A stretch of DNA of 57,387 nt from Comamonadaceae bacterium. Lineage in GTDB: Bacteria > Pseudomonadota > Gammaproteobacteria > Burkholderiales > Burkholderiaceae_C. The position numbers and the translations under genes are program-made. Positions 17,170 to 26,001 of this stretch are shown here, piece by piece (the stretch's first letter is position 1; every line of letters begins with the position of its first letter). The stretch covers positions 1 to 57,387 of the forward strand of contig JAIYCG010000027.1 of NCBI GenBank assembly GCA_027488115.1. Reading direction: 5' to 3'. The notes under the pieces were generated by a model. That model saw only the letters and a list, made by a program, of their open reading frames with translations. It was not told the origin of the DNA and ran no database searches.

Positions 17170-17625
17170 TTATGGGCTTGTTTTGCCTGAATTCACCAGG
17201 TCTGAGGTCGATGGTTTGGATTCTTCGGTTTCGTCTTGTGAGGGCCGGGTCATGTCCCATGTCTGAAGCTTGCCGCCTTTGAATGTGCAAACGACATAGG
17301 AGTCACCTGAATCTGTCCATTTGAAAATTTCGGGTTCGGCCTTCTCTTCCGACAAGCGCTCACCCAAAGACTTGGTCAAGGCAATGACGTGCATCAGGTT
17401 CACACCTTTTTTGAGTTTGACATTCAGCATGACAGCGCTTGCGACATGCCCGATGGGTCTGTTGGCAGCCCTGCTCATGACGGTCACCATGCGCGTGAAA
17501 TGCAGCAAGATCCACATGACAACGGCGCCGGTAGACACCGCTACGCCAGGCCATTTGTATTGGTACCAGGCCCAAGCGACAAAGGCAATGACCCCAATGG
17601 GGATCAAAATTTTGGAAAAGTTCAT
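17170..17625 (-). CDS. Conserved membrane protein of unknown function
   Basis: A 151-residue protein with two N-terminal hydrophobic segments (ILIPIGVIAFVAWAWY and VAVSTGAVVMWILLHF) and a soluble C-terminal part ending in a low-complexity Ser/Thr/Glu tail. I do not recognise a domain. It sits 10 bases upstream-side of radA's end on the same strand (radA is transcribed first), which suggests co-transcription with radA. Beyond likely inner-membrane location nothing can be said about function. Confidence 0.75.
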   Translation of the reverse strand: MNFSKILIPIGVIAFVAWAWYQYKWPGVAVSTGAVVMWILLHFTRMVTVMSRAANRPIGHVASAVMLNVKLKKGVNLMHVIALTKSLGERLSEEKAEPEIFKWTDSGDSYVVCTFKGGKLQTWDMTRPSQDETEESKPSTSDLVNSGKTSP

Positions 17626-17634
17626 GGCAGGATC

Positions 17635-19020
17635 TTAAAGTCCCCGGACGCAATTCATGGCGTCTTCAATGCGGTCAACCGGATAAATCGTGAGGCCTTC
17701 AAAGTTCTTGTCGTTCTTTTTGGGGGCATTGGCTTTGGGCACGACGGCCACCGTGAAGCCCAACTTGGCGGCTTCTTTGAGGCGTTCTTGGCCGCGCGGT
17801 GCCGGCCGAACTTCACCCGCCAGACCGACCTCGCCAAAGGCAATGAAACCCTTGGGCAAAGGCTTGCCTCTAAGAGATGAAGTGATTGCCAACATTACCG
17901 CTAAGTCAGCAGCCGGCTCGCTGATGCGAACACCACCCACCGCATTCACAAACACATCTTGGTCCATGCAAGCCACGCCTGCATGCCGGTGCAAGACCGC
18001 CAAGAGCATGGCCAGGCGGTCTCTTTCTAAGCCCACAGACAGCCTGCGAGGACTTGGCCCCCCGCTGTCGACCAGGGCCTGAATTTCGACCAAGAGGGGG
18101 CGCGTACCCTCCAAAGTGACCATGACGCAACTGCCCGCCACGGGCTCTGCGTGTTGCGACAAAAAGATGGCGCTGGGGTTAGAAACGCCTTTCAGGCCTT
18201 TTTCGGTCATGGCAAACACGCCAATTTCGTTGACCGCACCAAAGCGGTTTTTGATGGCCCGAATGAGTCGGAAGCTGCTGTGCGTGTCGCCTTCAAAGTA
18301 CAGCACGGTGTCGACCATGTGCTCTAAAACACGTGGGCCTGCCAGTGCGCCTTCTTTGGTGACGTGGCCTACCAACACAATGGCTGTGCCAGTGGCCTTG
18401 GCGGCGCGGGTGAGGTGCGCAGCGCATTCCCGAACCTGCGCCACGGAGCCAGGCGCTGAGGTCAGTTGGTCTGAGTAAACCGTTTGAATCGAGTCGATGA
18501 CGGCAATGTTGGGGCGCTCGGCTTGCAGAGTGGCCAGTATTTTTTCCAATTGAATTTCGGCAAGCACCTGCACTTGGCTGTTGTCTAGGCCCAAGCGTCT
18601 GGAGCGCAGCGCCACTTGTGCACCACTCTCTTCGCCCGTGACATACAGCGTGTTCATGCCTTTGTGCTGCAAGGCATCAAGCGCTTGGAGCAGCAAGGTG
18701 GATTTGCCAATGCCAGGGTCGCCACCAATGAGAACCACACCGCCTTCGACAACCCCACCGCCCAATGCGCGGTCTAGCTCTTCCAGGCCGGTGGCCGTGC
18801 GGTCAACGTCAGTGGCTTCAATGTCGCCCAGCTTGGTGAGCTCAGAGGTTTTGGCCAAGGCTTGAAATTGGCTGGTGTATCTGTTTTTAGCACTGCCGCC
18901 GGCGTCTAAGGTGCTTTCAATGAGCGTGTTCCAAGCACCGCAAGCGGGGCATTTGCCCAGCCAGCGCGGCGTGGTGCCGCCGCAATCGGAGCACGTGAAA
19001 ATGGTTTTGTCTTTGGCCAT
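17635..19020 (-). CDS. radA: DNA repair protein RadA
   Basis: RecA-like helicase/ATPase that promotes branch migration in recombinational repair. The 461-residue product has the N-terminal zinc finger (FTCSDCGGTTPRWLGKCPAC), Walker A GGDPGIGKSTLL, Walker B-type VIDSIQTVYSD, the RadA-specific motif KNRFGAVNEIGVF, and a C-terminal Lon-type domain (DVFVNAVGGVRI, AFGEVGLAGEVRPA). Length and all signatures are normal. A short membrane-protein gene follows on the same strand. Confidence 0.97.
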   Translation of the reverse strand: MAKDKTIFTCSDCGGTTPRWLGKCPACGAWNTLIESTLDAGGSAKNRYTSQFQALAKTSELTKLGDIEATDVDRTATGLEELDRALGGGVVEGGVVLIGGDPGIGKSTLLLQALDALQHKGMNTLYVTGEESGAQVALRSRRLGLDNSQVQVLAEIQLEKILATLQAERPNIAVIDSIQTVYSDQLTSAPGSVAQVRECAAHLTRAAKATGTAIVLVGHVTKEGALAGPRVLEHMVDTVLYFEGDTHSSFRLIRAIKNRFGAVNEIGVFAMTEKGLKGVSNPSAIFLSQHAEPVAGSCVMVTLEGTRPLLVEIQALVDSGGPSPRRLSVGLERDRLAMLLAVLHRHAGVACMDQDVFVNAVGGVRISEPAADLAVMLAITSSLRGKPLPKGFIAFGEVGLAGEVRPAPRGQERLKEAAKLGFTVAVVPKANAPKKNDKNFEGLTIYPVDRIEDAMNCVRGL

Positions 19021-19079
19021 GGTGCAAGCCTAACACTCTGACGCCGACTGAGACGTTGTCAAGTTCAGAAAGGGCCGCT

Positions 19080-20162
19080 TCATTCCCAGCCTTGTAAGAG
19101 TTTGTGCGTGATTTGGGCTGCAGGCAAGGCTTCGCAATCGGATGCGTTTTGGCCTGACCACAAGGGCGAATAGTCGCTCAGGCCTTGGGCTTCAGCAGCG
19201 GTTCTGAGTGGCGCGACAGCCGCCGTGGCCAAAGGAAAAGCGGGGGCTGCTGAATTGAGCGGGCCGAACTCGCGCATGAATTTGTTCACAATGCCTCGCG
19301 CTGGCCGGCCACTGAAAAGATTGGTCAAGGCCGTGTGCCGCGCAAGCTCTGACAGCAAGGCTTGGCGGTGCACCGCGCTGGTAGTGGCTTCGTGGCTTGT
19401 GAGGAATGCCGTGCCCACTTGGACCGCGCTGGCGCCCAAGGCTTTGGCCGCGCTCACGGCAGCCGCACTGTATATGCCGCCAGCAGCAATGACAGGGCAC
19501 CTTACTGCTTTGACGATTTGCGGCAGCAGCGCCATGCAGCCCACTTGTGTGTTCAGATCTTCAGTGAGAAACATGCCTCGATGCCCCCCTGCCTCAAGCC
19601 CCTGGGCAATGATGGCGTTGGCACCCTGTTGTTCAAGCCATTGCGCCTCTTGCACGGTGGTGGCAGAAGACCAAATTTGAATGCCCCCGTCTTGAAGTTG
19701 CCGCACCCATTCGGCTTGCGGCAGGCCAAAGTGAAAGCTGACAACGGCCGGTTTGAACTGGCCCATGAGCTTCAAACTTTCTTCGCTAAAGGGTGCGCGG
19801 CCAGGGCCAGAGCCAACAGATTGAGGGTCAATGCCATGGGCAAGATAAGCCGGCGTGAGCTGCTCGCGCCATGCTTTTTCGGTTTCAAGTTGAGCCTGTG
19901 GTGGGCTGTGGCAAAAGAAGTTGACGTTGACAGGCAGTCGCTGGCCCCAGCCCTTTGCAAGCGCTGAATCAATGTCCCAGGCAAGGGCATCTTGAAATGA
20001 GCTTAATTCGTTTTGCAATTGCTCGGTTGTGAGCATGGCCGCAGGAATGCTGCCCAAACCGCCGGCTTGGAAGACGGCTGCTGCCAAGCGGTGATTTTGA
20101 GAGCCTGCCATGGGCGCTTGAATCAATCGGATGCCCTGTTTTTCAAAAAATGAAGCGTTCAT
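19080..20162 (-). CDS. Nitronate monooxygenase / 2-nitropropane dioxygenase-like FMN enzyme
   Basis: A 360-residue FMN-dependent TIM barrel of the nitronate monooxygenase family. Visible motifs: LIQAPMAGSQNHRLAAAV at the N terminus, NVNFFCHSPP, the phosphate-binding IAAGGIYSAAAVSAAKALGASAVQVGTAFL, and EAGGHRGMF with the catalytic-type His. The family oxidises alkyl nitronates such as propionate-3-nitronate; some members are enoyl reductase-like, so the substrate is not certain. Start at 20162 gives the usual short N terminus; ATG 20192 is possible. Divergent from hpaR, so the palindrome at 20261 might affect this gene too. Confidence 0.87.
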   Translation of the reverse strand: MNASFFEKQGIRLIQAPMAGSQNHRLAAAVFQAGGLGSIPAAMLTTEQLQNELSSFQDALAWDIDSALAKGWGQRLPVNVNFFCHSPPQAQLETEKAWREQLTPAYLAHGIDPQSVGSGPGRAPFSEESLKLMGQFKPAVVSFHFGLPQAEWVRQLQDGGIQIWSSATTVQEAQWLEQQGANAIIAQGLEAGGHRGMFLTEDLNTQVGCMALLPQIVKAVRCPVIAAGGIYSAAAVSAAKALGASAVQVGTAFLTSHEATTSAVHRQALLSELARHTALTNLFSGRPARGIVNKFMREFGPLNSAAPAFPLATAAVAPLRTAAEAQGLSDYSPLWSGQNASDCEALPAAQITHKLLQGWE

Positions 20163-20260
20163 CGTGCAATTATTGATTGGCTTGAGGCTCATGAGGTGAG
20201 GCGCTGACGCTTGGGTTTGAAAAAAACGGGTTTACCCGATTTTCTAAAAGCTTGAAATTC

Positions 20261-20276
20261 ATTTAACATGTTAAAT
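20261..20276. promoter_or_regulatory. 16-bp perfect palindrome, candidate HpaR operator
   Basis: ATTTAACATGTTAAAT is perfectly self-complementary and lies 13 bases before the hpaR start in the region between hpaR and the divergent nitronate monooxygenase gene. MarR-family dimers bind AT-rich palindromes of this size, and HpaR is known to repress its own meta-cleavage operon, so autoregulation of hpaR-hpaG1 and onward is the simplest reading. Confidence 0.7.
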
Positions 20277-20289
20277 AAATCCAGATCAA

Positions 20290-20766
20290 ATGAAAAAACA
20301 AACTTTTGTCCACCGCAACCTCCCCCGACTGCTGCTTCAAGCGCGCGAGGCGGTGATGACGCACACGCGCCCCAGTTTGCGCGAGCATGGCTTGTCCGAT
20401 CAGCAGTGGCGAGTGTTGCGGGTCTTGGGTGAAAACGCACACTTCTCCGAGGGTGTGGAAACGGGCCGAGTTGCTCGCGAAGCATTTTTATTGGGCCCAA
20501 GCCTCACGGGTGTGCTGACACGCATGGAGAGAGATGGCCTGATTGAGCGACGTCGTTGCCCACAGGATGCGCGCCGATCCGTGGTCCGAGCAACCCACCT
20601 GGGCTTGGACAAGGTGGCCAAACTGTCAGAGGCCATTGAAGCGCATTACGCCTTCATGGAAAGTGAATTGGGCAAACAAAAATTAGCGCAGTTGTATCAA
20701 TTGCTTGATGCGGTGATTCAACTGGAAACTTTCAATACCGAACAGATCTCGGAAGAGATGGCCTAA
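20290..20766 (+). CDS. hpaR: MarR-family repressor of the homoprotocatechuate operon
   Basis: A 158-residue winged-helix regulator. LLLQAREAVMTHTRPSLREH followed by GLSDQQWRVLRVLGE and the recognition region LLGPSLTGVLTRMERDGLIERR correspond closely to E. coli HpaR, which represses the hpa meta-cleavage operon and is released by aromatic pathway compounds. It is the first gene of an operon-like array with hpaG1 only 2 bases downstream. A perfect palindrome directly upstream is the likely operator. Function assigned from family match plus neighbours. Confidence 0.92.
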   Translation: MKKQTFVHRNLPRLLLQAREAVMTHTRPSLREHGLSDQQWRVLRVLGENAHFSEGVETGRVAREAFLLGPSLTGVLTRMERDGLIERRRCPQDARRSVVRATHLGLDKVAKLSEAIEAHYAFMESELGKQKLAQLYQLLDAVIQLETFNTEQISEEMA

Positions 20767-20768
20767 AC

Positions 20769-21416
20769 ATGCAAAACAATCCCCCCACCTATTGGCCCCA
20801 AGGGACCGTCTACGGCGCGCTCTTAAATTTCAAAAAAGAGTGGAACCTCAGAGCTCCGCAAATGAACGACGCGCCCCACAAGGGCGCACCCAAAGCGCCT
20901 GTGTTATTTATCAAAACAGCCAACACCTTCACCGCGTCGGGCCACAAAATTGCCATCCCTGCCAATGTGCCTGAAGTCGATGTGGGCGCCAATTTGGCGT
21001 GGGTCTTTGGCCCCGATGCTCGGGTGGTGTCGTGTGTGTTGGTCAACGATGTGTCTATTCCGCACGAGAGCTATTACAGGCCACCTGTCAAATTCAAATG
21101 CGTCGATGGCTTTTTGGGGGTGGGTGCAATGGCCAAACCCATTGCCGAAGTTCAAACCGATGCCATGGTGCTCAGTGTCAAAGTCAATGGCCAAACTGTG
21201 CAAAGTGTGAACTACGCAGAGACGGTGCGAGCCTCGCACATGTTGCTTGCAGACATTTCAGAATTCATGACCTTTCAAGCGGGCGATGTTTTGTTGTTGG
21301 GAAGTGACTGTCTGCCTGACGGCAAGCGGCCGCGCGCCAAAGCAGGCGATGTCGTGGAAATTTCAGCGCTTGGCTTTGAAAGCTTGGTCAATCATTTTGT
21401 AGGAGCCACCGCATGA
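20769..21416 (+). CDS. hpaG1: HpaG N-terminal-type subunit: OPET decarboxylase/isomerase component
   Basis: Fumarylacetoacetate-hydrolase-fold protein of 215 residues, corresponding to the N-terminal half of bifunctional E. coli HpaG, which catalyses decarboxylation of 5-oxo-pent-3-ene-1,2,5-tricarboxylate and isomerisation of the product. The beginning GTVYGALLNFKKEW and the block SIPHESYYRPPVKFKCVDGF match that half. The second half is the separate gene hpaG2, whose start overlaps this stop by 4 bases (ATGA), so the two polypeptides are likely made in equal amounts. The split form is known in many proteobacteria. Confidence 0.9.
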   Translation: MQNNPPTYWPQGTVYGALLNFKKEWNLRAPQMNDAPHKGAPKAPVLFIKTANTFTASGHKIAIPANVPEVDVGANLAWVFGPDARVVSCVLVNDVSIPHESYYRPPVKFKCVDGFLGVGAMAKPIAEVQTDAMVLSVKVNGQTVQSVNYAETVRASHMLLADISEFMTFQAGDVLLLGSDCLPDGKRPRAKAGDVVEISALGFESLVNHFVGATA

Positions 21417-22186
21417 AACACGCACGCATTGCTTGGGCTGGCGCTGTGCATGAGGCCGTTGAGTCAAATGGCGAGTTGTTGCTCACGCGCAGCCCTTGGG
21501 CTGGCAAACGTTTGAAGTTTGAAGAGGTGGTGTGGTTGCCGCCCTTGGTGCCAGTGCCGCAAGCCAGAACCGTATTGGCTTTGGGTTTGAATTATGCTGA
21601 TCATGCCAAAGAACTGGCGTTCAAAGCGCCCGAAGAACCCTTGGTGTTTGTCAAAGGTGAGGCCTCCCTCATTGGCCACAAAGCCCTCACGCGCAGACCT
21701 CACGGCGTGACTTACATGCACTACGAGTGCGAGCTGGCCGTGGTCATTGGCCGTACGGCCAAGCAGGTGAAAAAAGAAAATGCGTATGACTATGTGGGTG
21801 GCTACACCGTGGCCAACGATTACGCCATTCGCGATTATTTAGAGAACTGGTACCGACCCAACTTCCGTGTGAAAAACCGCGACACCTGTACTCCTATTGG
21901 TCCGTGGTTGGTCGATGCTAAAGACATTCATGAGGTGTATGGAAGCCCCATGAATTTGAATTTACAAACCACCGTCAACGGCAAAGTGACTCAAAGCGGC
22001 CACACGCGCGACATGATTTTTGATGTACCCACCCTCATTGAGTACTTCAGTGCCTTTATGACATTGCAGCCAGGTGATTTGATTTTGACAGGCACGCCAG
22101 ATGGCGTGGTGAATTGCGATGTTGGCGATGTGATTGTGACCAGCATTGAAGGCGTGGGCGACTTGATCAACACCTTGGGTGAGTAG
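21413..22186 (+). CDS. hpaG2: HpaG C-terminal-type subunit: fumarylacetoacetate hydrolase-family decarboxylase
   Basis: A 257-residue FAH-fold enzyme corresponding to the C-terminal half of HpaG. Key segments: TVLALGLNYADHAKEL, PLVFVKGEASLIGH, the metal-binding YMHYECELAVVIG, the VANDYAIRDYLENWYRPN block and DLILTGTPDGV. It works with HpaG1 after ring cleavage and aldehyde oxidation, removing CO2 from 5-oxo-pent-3-ene-1,2,5-tricarboxylate. Overlaps hpaG1 by 4 bases and is 50 bases from hpaE. Confidence 0.92.
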   Translation: MKHARIAWAGAVHEAVESNGELLLTRSPWAGKRLKFEEVVWLPPLVPVPQARTVLALGLNYADHAKELAFKAPEEPLVFVKGEASLIGHKALTRRPHGVTYMHYECELAVVIGRTAKQVKKENAYDYVGGYTVANDYAIRDYLENWYRPNFRVKNRDTCTPIGPWLVDAKDIHEVYGSPMNLNLQTTVNGKVTQSGHTRDMIFDVPTLIEYFSAFMTLQPGDLILTGTPDGVVNCDVGDVIVTSIEGVGDLINTLGE

Positions 22187-22236
22187 GCGCTGCGCCAATC
22201 AACCGCCATCCATCCATCAGAAAACAGGACTAGAAA

Positions 22237-23706
22237 ATGCGCATAGATCACTTAATCAATGGCCGCTCAATGGCGAGTGCTCAGACTTTTGAAACCCGGG
22301 ACCCCGCCACACAAGAAGTTTTGGCGGAGGTGTCATCGGGCGGCTTGAATGAGGTCGATCAAGCGGTAGCCGCCGCCAAGACCGCTTTCCCAAAATGGGC
22401 CGCAACACCGGCCACAGACCGCGCCAAGATCATGCGCAAGCTCGGGGAGCTCATTACCAAGCACGTGCCTGCCATTGCAGAAACAGAAACACGCGATTGT
22501 GGTCAAACCATTTCGCAAACAGGCAAGCAGTTGGTGCCACGCGCCGCTGACAATTTTTCTTACTTTGCAGAAATGTGCACGCGCGTGGATGGCCATACCT
22601 ACCCTACGCCCACGCATTTGAACTACACGCTGTTCCATCCCGTCGGTGTGTGCGCATTGATCAGTCCGTGGAATGTGCCCTTCATGACAGCCACTTGGAA
22701 GGTGGCGCCTTGCTTGGCCTTTGGCAATACAGCAGTTTTGAAAATGAGCGAGCTCTCGCCCATGTCGGCAGCACGTTTGGGAGAGTTGGCGCTTGAAGCG
22801 GGCGTGCCGCCTGGCGTTTTGAATTTGGTGCATGGTTATGGCAAAGAGGCAGGTGAGCCCTTGGTGTCGCACCCTGATGTGCGCGCCATTTCTTTTACAG
22901 GGTCTACTGCTACAGGCAATCGCATTGTGCAAAGCGCCGGCCTTAAAAAATTCAGCATGGAGCTGGGTGGTAAATCACCCTTTGTTATTTTTGAAGATGC
23001 CGACTTGCCCCGCGCGTTGGATGCCGCGGTGTTCATGATCTTCAGCAACAACGGTGAGCGATGCACAGCGGGCAGTCGCATCTTGGTCCAGCAAAGTATC
23101 TACGCCGACTTTGTGCAAAAGTTCACAGAGCGTGCCAAACGCATTTCAGTCGGTGACCCGCTGGATGAAAACACCATCGTGGGCCCCATGATCAGCCAAG
23201 CGCATTTGGCCAAAGTCAAAAGTTACATTGAGTTGGGCCCCAAAGAGGGTGCGACGCTTGTGTGCGGCGGATTGGACAAACCTTCCTACGCACCTGAATT
23301 GTCTGAACGTGTGAAGAAAGGCAACTTCGTTTGGCCTACCGTGTTTGCCGATGTCGACAACCGCATGAAAATTGCGCAAGACGAAATCTTTGGCCCTGTG
23401 GCTTGCTTGATTCCCTTTCGAGATGAAGCGCACGCCATTGAATTGGCCAACGACATTCAATACGGTCTATCAAGTTATGTGTGGACCGAGAACATTGGCC
23501 GTGCCCACCGCGTGGCGGCGGCAGTAGAGGCCGGCATGTGTTTTGTGAACAGCCAAAACGTACGCGATTTGCGACAACCTTTTGGAGGCACCAAGGCCAG
23601 TGGCACAGGGCGAGAGGGCGGTACTTGGAGTTACGAAGTTTTTTGCGAGCCTAAAAACGTCGCGGTCTCGATGGGCTCACACCACATTCCGCATTGGGGA
23701 GTCTGA
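22237..23706 (+). CDS. hpaE: 5-Carboxymethyl-2-hydroxymuconate semialdehyde dehydrogenase
   Basis: NAD-dependent aldehyde dehydrogenase of 489 residues oxidising the ring-cleavage product of homoprotocatechuate. Family signatures: ALISPWNVPFMTATWKVAP, the coenzyme loop FTGSTATGNRI, catalytic Glu in MELGGKSPFVIF and nucleophile Cys in NNGERCTAGSRILV; the ending FGGTKASGTGREGG is also typical. Position between hpaG2 and hpaD fixes the substrate within a broad family. Only 2 bases separate its stop from the hpaD start. Confidence 0.95.
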   Translation: MRIDHLINGRSMASAQTFETRDPATQEVLAEVSSGGLNEVDQAVAAAKTAFPKWAATPATDRAKIMRKLGELITKHVPAIAETETRDCGQTISQTGKQLVPRAADNFSYFAEMCTRVDGHTYPTPTHLNYTLFHPVGVCALISPWNVPFMTATWKVAPCLAFGNTAVLKMSELSPMSAARLGELALEAGVPPGVLNLVHGYGKEAGEPLVSHPDVRAISFTGSTATGNRIVQSAGLKKFSMELGGKSPFVIFEDADLPRALDAAVFMIFSNNGERCTAGSRILVQQSIYADFVQKFTERAKRISVGDPLDENTIVGPMISQAHLAKVKSYIELGPKEGATLVCGGLDKPSYAPELSERVKKGNFVWPTVFADVDNRMKIAQDEIFGPVACLIPFRDEAHAIELANDIQYGLSSYVWTENIGRAHRVAAAVEAGMCFVNSQNVRDLRQPFGGTKASGTGREGGTWSYEVFCEPKNVAVSMGSHHIPHWGV

Positions 23707-23708
23707 GC

Positions 23709-24656
23709 ATGGGACAAGTTGCATTGGCCGCCAAAATCACGCATGTGCCTTCCATGTACTTGAGCGAGTTGGACGGGCCGCAAAAGGGCATGCGCCAAGC
23801 GGCCATTGAGGGCCATCATGAAATCGACAAACGCTGCCGCGCTTTGGGCGTCGACACCATTGTGGTGTTTGACACGCATTGGTTGGTCAACTCAGCGTAT
23901 CACTTGAACAATGCTGCGCATTTCAAGGGCAACTACACCAGCAATGAGTTGCCTCATTTCATCAGCAACATGTCCTATGAATACGACGGCAATCCTGAGC
24001 TTGGCCACATTTTGGCCAAGGCATGCAACGATGCTGGCGTGACCACGCTGGCACACGAGCACACCAGCTTGGCTTTGGAATATGGCACTTTGGTGCCCAT
24101 GCGGTACATGAACGCAGACAGGCACTACAAAGTGATTTCGGTGTCGGCTTTGTGCATGGTGCATTCATTGGCCGAAAGTGCTCAATTGGGCTGGGCCATG
24201 CGCCGCGCGGTAGAGCAACAATACGCTGGCAAGGTGGCCTTCTTTGCCAGTGGCTCCTTGTCGCATCGCTTCGCACAAAATGGTCTGGCACCTGAATATG
24301 CCAACAAAATCTGGAGTCCATTTTTAGAGCAACTTGATCACAATGTGGTTGAACTTTGGCAGCAAGGTGACTGGAAAACTTTTTGCGCCATGCTGCCCGA
24401 GTACGCTGCCAAAGGCCATGGCGAAGGCTTTATGCACGATACCGCCATGTTGCTGGGTGCCTTGGGCTGGGATCAGTACCAAGGCAAAGCCGAAGTGATC
24501 ACACCTTATTTCCCAAGCTCGGGAACCGGACAAATCAATGCAGTATTTCCGGTCAATCCTGTCAACGACGATGCAGGTCATGCCTTGCATACACTGAGTC
24601 TCAAAAGCTTAAAAGACCCATCGGCTGTTTACGCAGCAGGTGCAAGTCGCTTGTAA
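23709..24656 (+). CDS. hpaD: 3,4-Dihydroxyphenylacetate 2,3-dioxygenase
   Basis: Class III (LigB-type) extradiol ring-cleavage dioxygenase, 315 residues, that opens homoprotocatechuate with non-haem iron. The N terminus AAKITHVPSMYLSEL supplies a metal-ligand His, VVFDTHWLVNSAYH another, and GSLSHRF the catalytic region. ATG 23709 is chosen: it is preceded by GGGGA at a suitable distance, gives the family N terminus MGQVALAAKITH, and avoids overlap with hpaE. The order hpaE-hpaD is the canonical hpa arrangement. Confidence 0.95.
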   Translation: MGQVALAAKITHVPSMYLSELDGPQKGMRQAAIEGHHEIDKRCRALGVDTIVVFDTHWLVNSAYHLNNAAHFKGNYTSNELPHFISNMSYEYDGNPELGHILAKACNDAGVTTLAHEHTSLALEYGTLVPMRYMNADRHYKVISVSALCMVHSLAESAQLGWAMRRAVEQQYAGKVAFFASGSLSHRFAQNGLAPEYANKIWSPFLEQLDHNVVELWQQGDWKTFCAMLPEYAAKGHGEGFMHDTAMLLGALGWDQYQGKAEVITPYFPSSGTGQINAVFPVNPVNDDAGHALHTLSLKSLKDPSAVYAAGASRL

Positions 24657-24673
24657 TTTTTGAAAGCACGCCC

Positions 24674-25129
24674 ATGCCTCATTTGGTCATTCTCTATACC
24701 GGACAGTTGGACGCAGAAACCAACATGAAAGTTCTGTGCCGCAGCTTGGCCGATGCCATGCTCACGGTGGTCGATGAAGGGGGCAAACAAGTGTTTCCCA
24801 CGGGCGGCACGCGCGTGTTGGCCTATCCTGCCCCCCATTACGCCGTGGCCGACGGGGGGGCTGCAGGCCGCCGGGCTGCCCAGTTTGAGCACAATCCACA
24901 CGGTGGTTCAGAAGACTATGCGTTCGTTTATTTGAATGTGAGAATGGGCAAGGGGCGAAGTGCGGCCACCCAACAACGCGCTGGTGAAATGTTGGTGGAA
25001 GTCACGAAAAAACATTTTGCAGAGCTCTTTGCAAAAAGACACATCGGCATTACCTTGCAGATCGATGTAGGGCCTGAAGTGTTTGATCACAAGCACAGCA
25101 ATGTTCACCCATTGTTTGCCGCCCTTTAA
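24674..25129 (+). CDS. hpaF: 5-Carboxymethyl-2-hydroxymuconate delta-isomerase
   Basis: A 151-residue tautomerase-superfamily enzyme (CHMI) acting after HpaE. The catalytic Pro1 follows the initiator Met (MPHLVILYTGQL); FVYLNVRMGKGRS is the conserved core strand-loop and LQIDVGPEVFDHKHSNVH the C-terminal signature. The ATG at 24674 is set by the need to expose Pro1. Insertion relative to the usual roughly 125-130 residues lies around residues 40-75 and includes a run of seven G in the DNA (24854-24860), which would be a natural slippage point. Confidence 0.9.
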   Translation: MPHLVILYTGQLDAETNMKVLCRSLADAMLTVVDEGGKQVFPTGGTRVLAYPAPHYAVADGGAAGRRAAQFEHNPHGGSEDYAFVYLNVRMGKGRSAATQQRAGEMLVEVTKKHFAELFAKRHIGITLQIDVGPEVFDHKHSNVHPLFAAL

Positions 25130-25176
25130 ATCAGTTATCAGTTCACAGCGCTTCGCGTTTTTGAAAGACAGTCTGT

Positions 25177-25992
25177 ATGTTTGATTCAGCCCAAATTGCA
25201 CAACTCGCTGCCGAGTTGCAGCAATCGCAAAAAACTCGGCAACAGGTCGAGCACTTTTCCAAACGCTTTCCCGGCATGACCATTGAAGATGGTTACCGTG
25301 TGAGTCGTGCCTGGGTGGCGCTGCAATTGGCCGAAGGTCGCAAAGTGATCGGCCACAAAATTGGCCTGACGTCACGTGCCATGCAACAGGCCAGCCAAAT
25401 TGACGAGCCCGATTACGGCACCTTGCTCGACAACATGTTGTACACCTGCACGCCAGGCCAGGTGTTGAACATTGCCCACACAGACTTTGTCGTGCCACGC
25501 GTCGAAGTCGAGTTGGCCTTTGTTTTGAAGAAAGACCTGCATGGCCCAGACGTCACAGTTGAGCAAGTGTTGGCAGCCACAGAATACGTCACACCCGCCA
25601 TCGAAATCATCGATTCGCGCATCGAACAATTTGATCGCCACACCAAAGTGATGCGCAAAGTGTTTGACACCATCAGCGACAACGCAGCCAACGCGGGCAT
25701 TGTGGTGGGCGCCGAAAAGGTCAATCCGCTCACCACCAACCTGCCATGGTGTGGCGCTATTTTGAAATTGAATGGGATGGTCGAAGAGACGGGTTTGGCG
25801 GCTGGCGTGCAAGGCCATCCCGCGGTGGGCATAGCTTGGCTGGCCAACAAGTTGGCCCCATGGGGTGAGCATTTGAAAGCTGGGCAAATTGTGTTGGCCG
25901 GCTCATTTACAAAACCAGTTCCAGCCAAAATGGGGGACCTGTTCGATGCCGACTATGGCCCACTGGGCCGTTTGCAATTTCAATTCATTTAA
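25177..25992 (+). CDS. hpaH: 2-Oxo-hept-4-ene-1,7-dioate hydratase
   Basis: A 271-residue member of the FAH-like hydratase/decarboxylase family that adds water to 2-oxo-hept-4-ene-1,7-dioate. The pattern [35 protein letters not shown], with its GHKIGLTS core, plus VEVELAFVL and [17 protein letters not shown] is specific for HpaH and close relatives (MhpD, DmpE). It sits between hpaF and hpaI, the expected pathway order. Confidence 0.94.
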   Translation: MFDSAQIAQLAAELQQSQKTRQQVEHFSKRFPGMTIEDGYRVSRAWVALQLAEGRKVIGHKIGLTSRAMQQASQIDEPDYGTLLDNMLYTCTPGQVLNIAHTDFVVPRVEVELAFVLKKDLHGPDVTVEQVLAATEYVTPAIEIIDSRIEQFDRHTKVMRKVFDTISDNAANAGIVVGAEKVNPLTTNLPWCGAILKLNGMVEETGLAAGVQGHPAVGIAWLANKLAPWGEHLKAGQIVLAGSFTKPVPAKMGDLFDADYGPLGRLQFQFI

Positions 25993-26001
25993 GAAAGAGA
26001 C

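Noticed and set aside
20769..22186. Split hpaG1/hpaG2 as a broken single gene
   Set aside because: Both halves have their own start and full FAH-like core and overlap by ATGA; separate HpaG subunits are known, so this is not a frameshift.
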